DNA from: Hamiltosporidium magnivora
Taxonomy: Eukaryota; Microsporidia; Dubosqiidae
DNA: 20,244 nucleotides
Reading direction: 5' to 3'
Assembly (NCBI GenBank): GCA_004325065.1
Contig: PITI01000129.1
Location: 1 to 20,244, forward strand
Shown: one piece after another, positions 8,336 through 16,834 of the stretch
How the letters are laid out: each line of letters starts with the position of its first letter
How positions within the stretch are numbered: the first letter of the stretch is position 1
Notes under the pieces: model-generated
Told to the model about the DNA's origin: nothing
Seen by the model: the letters and a program-made list of their open reading frames with translations, nothing else
Databases searched by the model: none
Translations under genes and position numbers: made by a program

Positions 8336-9889
8336 ATTATTCTTGTAAGATTTTTAATCATAATCACTTAAAGACATATCTAATTCCAAAATAAGTATAC
8401 AGTAATCAGAATGTTCATTTCGAAACAAAATACCATGCATAGTATCAGCATTTGATAAAAGAAGGGAGATAATATTCATGAATTACTGTATTAGATAAAA
8501 CATAGATCATTCGGTGATTATATCCACTTTTAATAAAATTCAACTCCAACTTCAACCAATGCATCTTTAATTCGTAACATTCTAAAAGCAGTGTAAATAA
8601 ACAAGCGTCCACAGCTTAATACAAAACTGGCTTGAAAATTTAGATCCAAACGAAGATTGTTTAGAATAACTTTCAAGTATATGAAATTTTCTATTAAGAC
8701 GATATTTTTTTTAACACACACTTTGGTTGTAATCATCTCACCTGACCTAAACGCGAGCTGATATCAAATCTATCGGATTTTATTAAGACCGGAATAAAAA
8801 GTCTTCAGATAACAAATATTGCTACATTCTGACGAAGAAAAAATTTATCAATGAAAATTCGACTTTATGCAAAGTTGGTATTGTACTGTATTTATAGTCT
8901 TAATCAAAATTCGGAATCCTTTTTTTAACTAGACAGTGGATGTAGTAAGATTTTTATAGATGTAAAACATTAGAAAAAAAAACATTTTTCTAAAACATAT
9001 AGATATCTCATACTCGGAAACAATATGATTTTTAGATATAAACCGGCTCTATAGATGTACTTGCTAAAAGACACAAAATTTTCGGTTTCTAAATAAATAG
9101 TGAAATACTATAAAAAAATCTTAGTTAACACATAATAAAAACGAAATACAATCATAACTAGAATACACAAGCCTAAATCGATAGTGAAATAAAAACACTA
9201 CAATATATGAATACTATAATAAAAACTTAATTCACTATAATTATAAATAGTTTTATTATGAAAAAAAATTTACGTAAAAAGATAATGACAAGATCAAGTA
9301 AAATTACATGTTTAAATGAATTTTGCTTGTGGTATGCCAACAAATGATAGTTGAATCGTTCTGATAGTAAGATGGTTTTATAAAAATCATCATTTTATGT
9401 ATACAAATTGATATAATTCTCACTAAAAAAAAGCCTTAGGTTTCGATTCATAACAAAAATTTACGCTTGTAAATATCTTTATTTTAGTTATATTCAAATA
9501 AAAAGACTAAAATTGCCTAAATTAGACAAAGATAATTATTTCTATGTTTTTTTGAAAAATTACGCTAATTCATATCTATTCAACTAGGAACAAAATTTCT
9601 TTTATATGAAAAAATTTAAACGTCTAAAGCATATTATTCATTTTTTTTAGGAATTCAAAGTGTAGATTCGTAATGTTTAATTGTTACATAAATTTCAAAG
9701 CCAACCAAATATAAAAATATAATAAAACAATGAAGAATATCAAAGAACATAATTTTATTCAATACTAAACTAGATTCAAACAATAGATTACTAAATCAAA
9801 TATTTTAGAGCATTTTTGAAATATAAAACCAAACATTCTTTTAATGTAACATTAATAGTCACTCTCTCCTCAGTAAAGCATTCAGAAAT
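8336..9889. other. AT-rich intergenic stretch downstream of the second LRR gene
   Basis: No supported gene or RNA. A 68-codon minus-strand open stretch at 8530-8736 has no recognisable domain, start context or homology and is left uncalled. Confidence 0.5.
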
Positions 9890-12433
9890 CTAAGAAAATT
9901 TAATGTTTTTTAAATATTTCAAGCATGAAATATCTTCTACAGAAAGAATGCCATCATTTATAGTTAAATTTATAAAATGAAGATTTATCAACGATAATTG
10001 TGCTGTTATAAACTTTATCGGAATTTTAGTTGTAGAAGTGCTTAGCAAAACTAATGTACTTAATTTAGAAAAACTTATATTTCCGTATCGAGCAACAAAT
10101 TGCATATAAATACGATCATCAAGTGTAATTGAAAGATAATTAAGATTTTTTAATAGACTTAAACTATAAATATCGTGGATATCTAATTGATTCTCGGAAA
10201 TGTCTAGTTTCTGCAATGATGAACAAGAAAACCCGAATTCGATAAATCTCATAAATCCAGGTTTAAAGTCACAGTTCGCGATTTTCAATTCTTTTAAACA
10301 ATTAAACTGGCATAGAAACATCAAATCATTTTGAAAGAATTTTGAATTTGATAAATCGATTGAAAGCAACGTATTAGTAAAAGAAAAATCTATACCGGTC
10401 AAACTTTGTTCCAAAGAAGGTAAATTACAAAGTTTCAGGGCTTCTAATTTTTCAAACTGTTTCAAAAAATCAATTTCTACGGAATCCAATGGACAACCAC
10501 TAAGATCTAAACTCTTTGTAGATGTATGTAAAGTTTTCTGTTTTAATATGCATTTAAGCTCTATCGAGCTCATATCTGTCAAAGATAAATTTTCAACTTC
10601 AATATCAACATAGAAAAAATTCGAAATATATTCTAATATATTAAATCCGGAAAGCTCTAAGGAAGTAAAGTTTTTTCTACCCAATAAAAAAGATCCGGAT
10701 TTATTACATGGAAATTTTATATGTCTAAGACTTATATATTCAAGGTTTTTAGATTTAATCAGAAAGTTTGTGCATTCATTACCTAACTTAGAATAATCAA
10801 TTCGTAAACCTCGCAGTGTATTGTCATCGTCCCATATTATTAATTTATCATTACAACATTTATAATAGCAGTCTATTAAATCTAGGTATTCTATTTTGAT
10901 TTTGATTAAATTTTTGAAAAAAACCTCATTCAATTTAAATCCAACAAGTTTTAATATTCTAAGTCGTGGAAAATTAAAATACAATTTTGAGAAAAAGTGA
11001 ATATTAGTCGGCCAAATACAATTGACTAAAGATAGTGATTCTAAATTCCTGAAAGATGTAAATAGATTCAAATCATAAAACGATAAAGCGATGCGTTCTA
11101 GCTCCAGGAACTTCGTATCGTATTTAGTTGTTAAAAAAATATCTTTTAATACATCGAAGGAGAAAATATTTAAATTTGAATGTACTTCTTCACGCGGTAA
11201 TTTTTTTGAGATATAATTTTTATCATTTTCATAGGCTTCGGAATAATATATATTATCATGAGATATTTTAACAGTGTTTATTATGTATAAATGAATTAAC
11301 TCTGAAAATAATTTGGTATCAATATTAGGTTCGTTTGTAATCAAAATAAGTGCATCGAATGTAGCGCGAATTATTAATTTTTGAATTGTTTTTGTATCAA
11401 AGAAAAATATCTCAAACTGATTTGATTTCTTTGAGAACAATAGTTCATCGGTATTTTTATCAAATTTTACATCGACTGTCCGAAATATTGTGGATAGAAA
11501 TGGTAAAAACAGCATAGAATTCTTAAATAGAGTGTTTTTTACTGTTTCATCAGGTAGTTTTAACTTCACAAAATTCATATATGATACCAATAACGGAGTT
11601 AAATTTTTATATAGAGTGTACATTACACTTGAATTTGTATAACAACTTAAATACGTAAAAGCTTCTAAAAAATTGATGAAATTTTTTGTTTTCAAATCTA
11701 AACATTTTTTATGATAGCCAAAATGTAAAACATAAAGCAAAATTTCGAATGTCTGAATATCAATATTTGTGCTTGTAATCTCCGAAATGTTAAATTTATG
11801 ATCATCAGGCTTTGATTCTCTAAAATTGTTAAAATACCTCGATTGGATTATAAATTTGTCTGAGTAATCAAAAGATATGCTCGTATTGCTTTTTTTTAAC
11901 CATTCCGAATCCTTATCTTCGATTATTTGTGAACTTTTAATTTTTTTTTTACAAGATAAATCGAGTGGTTGAGAATCATCAAAGTCTGAATGAATTTCTG
12001 CTGAAAGACAGCTACCACTTGGTATAATATTATCATCAAATTTTCGTTTTGCGGTATGTTCCGTTTGTTTGCTTTTATCAAATTCTTGATCTATATCAAC
12101 AATGTTTACTTCTTGAATATAATTGGTATTTTTTGTCGTATTTGAAAAGGCTTGGTTACTTGTGGATGGTATTAATTGGTTTTCACCGATGGTTTGTAAA
12201 ACATAAGGGGTATTATCTTTTCGAATCGATTGACGTTTTCCTTCTTCATTTGGAAACATAACTTCAATACGAAAACAATTGCACGGTTTGAATAAACTTT
12301 GAAAAAGAATGAGCAATGTAATAAGTTTTATACTACCTTGGTATTCTGAAAAATGATGTTTTTCTGTTTCGTTTTTTATTTTTCTGTTTTTATCAGATTT
12401 GCAATATCTTGATATTTTATTAATCCTTGGCAT
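9890..12433 (-). CDS. LRR protein with signal/anchor segment, PLDLS motif and BTB-like segment, 847 aa
   Basis: An intact intronless ORF. A polar, basic N-terminus (1-33) precedes a hydrophobic run, SIKLITLLILFQSLF (34-48), then CNCFRIEVMF; this could be a signal peptide or type II anchor. Residues ~60-215 are polar and low in hydrophobics, with KRKFDD (129-134) and QPLDLSCKKKIK (155-166). PxDLS is the docking motif for CtBP corepressors. About 186-280 reads like a BTB/POZ domain: an SRYF loop (198-201), FEILLYVLHFGY (229-240), then NFLEAFTYLSC (254-264). LRRs run from ~440 to the end, for example LESLSLVNCIW, LRILKLVGFKL, LKELKIANCDF and LQKLDISENQL. The terminal LRRs resemble those of the gene at 3977-6304, as does FRIEVMF after the signal, so the two are paralogues. 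BTB-LRR proteins elsewhere can be Cullin-3 adaptors; here that is inference. No CCC block precedes the ATG. Confidence 0.85.
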   Translation of the reverse strand: MPRINKISRYCKSDKNRKIKNETEKHHFSEYQGSIKLITLLILFQSLFKPCNCFRIEVMFPNEEGKRQSIRKDNTPYVLQTIGENQLIPSTSNQAFSNTTKNTNYIQEVNIVDIDQEFDKSKQTEHTAKRKFDDNIIPSGSCLSAEIHSDFDDSQPLDLSCKKKIKSSQIIEDKDSEWLKKSNTSISFDYSDKFIIQSRYFNNFRESKPDDHKFNISEITSTNIDIQTFEILLYVLHFGYHKKCLDLKTKNFINFLEAFTYLSCYTNSSVMYTLYKNLTPLLVSYMNFVKLKLPDETVKNTLFKNSMLFLPFLSTIFRTVDVKFDKNTDELLFSKKSNQFEIFFFDTKTIQKLIIRATFDALILITNEPNIDTKLFSELIHLYIINTVKISHDNIYYSEAYENDKNYISKKLPREEVHSNLNIFSFDVLKDIFLTTKYDTKFLELERIALSFYDLNLFTSFRNLESLSLVNCIWPTNIHFFSKLYFNFPRLRILKLVGFKLNEVFFKNLIKIKIEYLDLIDCYYKCCNDKLIIWDDDNTLRGLRIDYSKLGNECTNFLIKSKNLEYISLRHIKFPCNKSGSFLLGRKNFTSLELSGFNILEYISNFFYVDIEVENLSLTDMSSIELKCILKQKTLHTSTKSLDLSGCPLDSVEIDFLKQFEKLEALKLCNLPSLEQSLTGIDFSFTNTLLSIDLSNSKFFQNDLMFLCQFNCLKELKIANCDFKPGFMRFIEFGFSCSSLQKLDISENQLDIHDIYSLSLLKNLNYLSITLDDRIYMQFVARYGNISFSKLSTLVLLSTSTTKIPIKFITAQLSLINLHFINLTINDGILSVEDISCLKYLKNIKFS
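11936..11971 (-). other. PxDLS plus lysine-rich motif in the second LRR protein
   Basis: Codons at 11954-11968 encode PLDLS, within QPLDLSCKKKIK (residues 155-166). The stretch before it is acidic (SDFDDS) and the one after is basic. The motif sits in a probably disordered segment between the hydrophobic segment and the BTB-like part. The PxDLS consensus binds the CtBP groove in many nuclear regulators; adjacent lysines often serve in nuclear import. Function here is unproven. Confidence 0.5.
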
Positions 12434-14465
12434 TTAGAAATAAAAAAATTCTCAGCATATATATTAAAATGAAAGATAAAATTGTTTTTTAATTATTTTA
12501 ATTGATTAAAATCTTTTATTAGAATTTTTTTTTGAGATTTTTTCTTTAATCAAAATAATTCGTATCTTTCCTTGATAAAAAATAATTTTTTAAACGACGA
12601 ATTGTTTGTATAGCTTGTGACTAACAATTACATAAAATTAAAAAATATTGGCTTATAAGATTAACTTTCGATACTATTTGGTTTTCATACAAGAATTAAA
12701 ATTCAATTATAAGGAAATATTATAATACAAATAATAATGTAAATTGCTGATTGGAGGAAAAAATAATTTATGTCTGGGTTTTAGTCTGATTTTATGATTT
12801 GAAATGCGATCAAATAAAGATCCTACATAAAAGAACATAAAAAAGTGGTGATTATTTTCTTAGTCTATCTTAAAGAAAAATTAATAAATTTTTTGTTTTT
12901 TCGTTAAATACATCTGCCCTGTATATAAAGAAAATATTTAGTTGCTTTCGAATTACTTTGATTGTATAGATACTAAGAAAAAATTCAAAATTTTTTAACA
13001 AGATATTTAAATATATTCAAAGGTAAAATATTTTATAAAAGAAAGTTTTACATTTTCTGTATGTTTCATAGTTCTATTTATTTTACTGGTCTATTTAAAG
13101 CGTGTTTTAAATTTAGTTTTTATCTAGATTTTAAGGATAACACTTGCTGAAAATCACATTAGTACGCTTAAATTTCATTTTCTCCAACAATAATATATAT
13201 TGTTAAATGCAATGTATATATGCAGGTTTTGCATGATTTTCGCATTTTTGCTCCGCCTTACTAACCCTGGATGTGTTTTCCGCTCTGTGTAGCCTCTAAC
13301 TTGACTAAAAACCTTTTTTTCAATCAAAAGAAATTGTCAGTATGAATTTTCAGTAAATATTGATCACTTCCAGATTAGTAAAATTAACGATATTAACCAA
13401 ACAGATATATCTCATGAAATTTGTCGAAAATAACTTCCTATGTTTGTTTATTGTATATTGTTTGAAATATAAGTAAAAATAAGATCCTATATACCGACTG
13501 GTGAGCAAAATATCGTTTAATTATTAATTGAATTGCTTAAAAAATATGTTATGAAAAACTATACGCCTAAAAAGCTCAATCTAATTTAGTTTTATCAAAA
13601 ATGAAATCACTAGCGTATTATCTCTAATTATAGTTCAAAGTTTATTCAAGTATATTTTTTTCAGATACTTTTCTTCGAGTTTTTGATCAATAATGCGACC
13701 GATTGTTCTAATTTATAACTAAGGTAATTTACTATTTAGAAATATATTGGAGATAAAGCTTCATTATCATGGAACCATGTAAGAAATAATTTGGTGCTTG
13801 CTCCATTTATTTGACAAAGGCTCTATAGACTTATTTCACTTTCTACTATTGGGTCACTTTCTTTTTGTAATCTAGAATACATTTCTATTCACGGGTATAT
13901 AAGAGATAGCCTTTTCCTACTATTATATTCTTATTTAGTCATCCTAAGAAATCACTTACACTTTTTAACTAATTTTTTCTAAAATTATATTGTTAAAGAT
14001 GAAATTGTTCGATTTATATTTGCTATATAAACGACTTGACTCCCGTATTTTTGTTGGAAAGCAGCTAATTTTGAAGTAAATGTCTACCAAAAAGGTGCAT
14101 TTGCTCATCATTACTGTACTAATATATAAATTATTGCTTTTAAACGTGAATGAGGTGTCTCTAATTATGTTATTCTTGGTCATATATATCTTTTGTCATG
14201 CCTTTCTGTGATGCCTGATTTACTGTTCATTCTGGTACCTCTTTTTGTTTTTAAATATAATTATATTTTATAAATTTCTATATAGAGGATCGATAATCCC
14301 AAAAAAAACCATCTTGTTGGCAGTGTGTATGAGAAATTGGCAAATGAAAGTCAAGGTTTGCTTTTTGGTGAAAATATAACTACATTTATTTTCGGTCTTT
14401 CATGTGGTTAATATGAGGAGAAGATCTAAGAAACAGCGAAACTTTTTTCAAAAATTTATTTGGTA
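12434..14465. other. AT-rich intergenic region
   Basis: No intact gene or RNA gene is recognisable. It contains the promoter side of the minus-strand LRR gene, with an A/T-only leader. A 10-base inverted repeat (ttttcttagt, 12855-12864 with its complement at 12972-12981) and a small GC-richer patch near 13230-13300 are the only irregularities. A 72-codon minus-strand open stretch at 13965-14183 is not supported as a gene. Confidence 0.5.
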
Positions 14466-14905
14466 GTTTTTCATGCAGCGAGTCTGCAGACCACAACTGA
14501 ACTTGTAGACAATCGCCATGCAAAAGTATGAAAAACATGAGTGGCTTATTCGGGTTAGAAGACCTAGCTCCTAATTGCTTTAAACTAATAGCCTTTAAAA
14601 CCGGGATAGCTAAGTAGCTAGGTATATATCTTGGTATGCCAAGGCCCTTTTTAGGGGTATCCCATGTCGATTCTTGAGATATCTTAGTATGAAATTTATT
14701 TAGTTTATAAAGTTAAGAGTAAATGGAAATGTTCTTGGATTTTAAGAAACCAAAATAGGGCTCGATTATATATCACGGAACAGGGAACAAAATTAATGAA
14801 ATCCTTGCTACTTCCATGCCAGTTTATGCGCTTTCTATGTTTTTGTAAGGAAAAGATGGTAGGAAACTATCTATATAGGCAATATAACTGCTTTAATTTA
14901 TGAAA
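14466..14905 (+). pseudogene. Decayed non-LTR reverse transcriptase fragment
   Basis: This GC-richer island carries two motifs, in the same frame and correct order, of the region following the catalytic core of LINE-type reverse transcriptases. FKTGIAK-stop-LGIYLG (14591-14635) resembles the 'GxKxG....KYLGvpL' motif with the tyrosine codon replaced by TAG at 14615-14617. EILATSMPVYALSMFL (14798-14845) resembles the 'LIxxVLxSiPvYaxs.fl' motif. They are 67 codons apart; the family distance I recall is about 50-60. SGLFGLEDLAPNCFK, just upstream in the same frame, sits where the 'SGLxxNxxKS' motif would be. Several stops (TAG 14615, TGA after VDS and others) show it is dead. Catalytic YADD is not seen. 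Identification rests on motif memory only. Confidence 0.5.
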
Positions 14906-16623
14906 AGAATGCAATATGTGCTGTTGTTGCTAAATGATGTGATATTTATAAGATAAATATAATGTATTAAATTATAAAGATGGTAATTCCAATTTATTTT
15001 TCAAAAAGATAAAAAAAATAAATTATATGCTCTTTTAATATCAATAATTCCGTAACTGAATCTATGTATAGCATAAATTAGGTAAGAACTTTTTTGGGTT
15101 TGTGATTTAATCTTTATGCTTTTACACGGCAAAATATTTCAGAAAGATAATTATGCTCTTTGCACTTTGATTGGAAATATATTTGACACATTTTGCTGTT
15201 TATGTGTTTGTTTTTCAAATTGAATGTTTGTCTAAATTTGAAGGTTTGAATTTTCATGATTCAAATCTGATAAATGTATCGCAATAAATTATATTTAACG
15301 TAAATAGTCTCTAAAAAAAATTTTTAAACAGATAACTATATCTATATATAATAACTTCCTGTTAAATAAATTATGAAAAAGAATGATTCTATCATGTTAT
15401 ATACATAAAACGAATCAATAGGATTTGCATTTTCATCATGATTTAAACAACGTCTGAAAATATTTAAATACCAAAAACATTATCAGTTGTTTCTTATAAA
15501 AAATTTAAATAGCATTTGAATCTCGAGTTCGATCAAAAAGTTAGAGATTTCGCATAAAATTCCTATTTTAGATGTAACATTTACAAATATAATATCTTAC
15601 AATAAAACTGACCAATAGAAACTAAACCATTGAATTACGTTTGAATCTACTGCTATTTTTATGTAACTTTTGCTTATTCATATATTTAATAGTAGCTTTT
15701 TTCAAAAATCACTTAAACTAAAAACTTTGTAGTTTAATTAAAATAAACGCCCGTAAGGTTTTTTTCTATCTTTCGGATATAGAAAGTATGATTTTCTTAT
15801 CTCAAAATTTCTTTCTGGGCTATCTCAATAAATTTACATATTAAATTTACTTATCCTGTTTTGCTTAAAGCAGATCCAAGCTTTTCCGTCGTTTAATAAT
15901 AACAATGATATCGCATATATGAAACTTACCATCTGAACCGAACGAAAATATGTCAACATCTAAGAATTTCCCCCTTATCTGAGCAAGGAAAACAAAATCT
16001 TACTGAAAATTATTTCGATGAGAAGTTTTGGAATGCACATCATTTCGTTCAAAAATTATTTTTCGAGCTGTTTTTATGTTTACATAAATACTTCTTTTTG
16101 TAAGATATAGTAGATTCTAGTGTTCAAAATAAAACATGAGTGAGCGATACAAATGCTCTTTTGGTTGTGACTTTTTCTAATCGAGTTATGTTTTTATCTT
16201 TACGATTTTATTATATGACAAGCCTTTATTAGACGTGAAGCAATAATTATAAAAACTTTTATTGGCCATCTAGAAGCTCGTCTAGTATTTTAGAATTCTT
16301 TTTAAATTCTGGTCTGGTCAACTTTATCTACTTATTTAATTAATTCTGCTTTTACGCGCTCATTTCATTTTGCTTGTAGATAATATCTTGATTCTTCCGC
16401 GAAAACATTTTTACGATATTTCATCGTATTCGGTTGGTCAACATCCACAAACCATAGCTCATAAATGATATCTGGAAATCAACGAAGGTACAAATTTCAA
16501 ATACCAGATTCATTTGGTTTGTTCGCTAGAATGAGTATAGATATTATATTAGTTTTTAAAATTTATAAAGACAAATTTTAAATATAATGCTATTGTTGTT
16601 TTTTACACCATTTATAGCCTTTT
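14906..16623. other. AT-rich intergenic region
   Basis: I see no gene, tRNA-like element, array or clear repeat here. It is probably old intergenic sequence between the reverse transcriptase relic and the methyltransferase gene. Confidence 0.5.
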
Positions 16624-16646
16624 GGTATCAAAATTCGTTTGATACC
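16624..16646. repeat. Perfect 9-bp stem-loop upstream of the methyltransferase gene
   Basis: GGTATCAAA (16624-16632) and TTTGATACC (16638-16646) are exact reverse complements around a 5-base loop (attcg). It is palindromic, so either strand could form it. It lies 188 bases before the methyltransferase ATG. The right arm is followed after a short gap by ggggtttttt. It could be a regulatory palindrome or the terminator of an unrecognised transcript. Confidence 0.6.
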
Positions 16647-16803
16647 GGAAACATTCGGGGTTTTTTAAATTAAAAAATGTAAAAACGACCTCTAATGATT
16701 CATTATATTTCTCTACCAAACATCTGTTACTATAAAATTTAATTTTTATGTTCTAAAAATTCTTTATAAAGGTAATTCTAAAAAAAATCGTTATATAAAT
16801 ATT

Positions 16804-16830
16804 AAATTTTAATTTAATAAAAACATTCCC
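16804..16830 (+). promoter_or_regulatory. AAATTT-like and CCC-type start-proximal signals
   Basis: AAATTT at 16804-16809 and CCC at 16828-16830 (5-7 bases before ATG 16835) fit the two microsporidian start-proximal signals described in the literature. The CCC is the only C-run in the leader. It agrees with the block before SEC31 and supports this start codon. Confidence 0.45.
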
Positions 16831-16834
16831 TTAT

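Noticed and set aside
8530..8736. Minus-strand open stretch of 68 codons in intergenic DNA
   Set aside because: Short, with no domain, no CCC block and no similarity to the LRR family; expected by chance in a region this long.
12855..12981. MITE-like inverted repeat (10-base arms)
   Set aside because: Arms are short and A/T-rich, there is no target duplication and no second copy; chance is likely in such DNA.
13965..14183. Minus-strand open stretch of 72 codons
   Set aside because: No recognisable motif or start context; composition is like the surrounding non-coding DNA.
15525..15545. T-arm-like gagttcgatc suggesting a tRNA
   Set aside because: No matching acceptor, D-arm or anticodon stem could be found around it.
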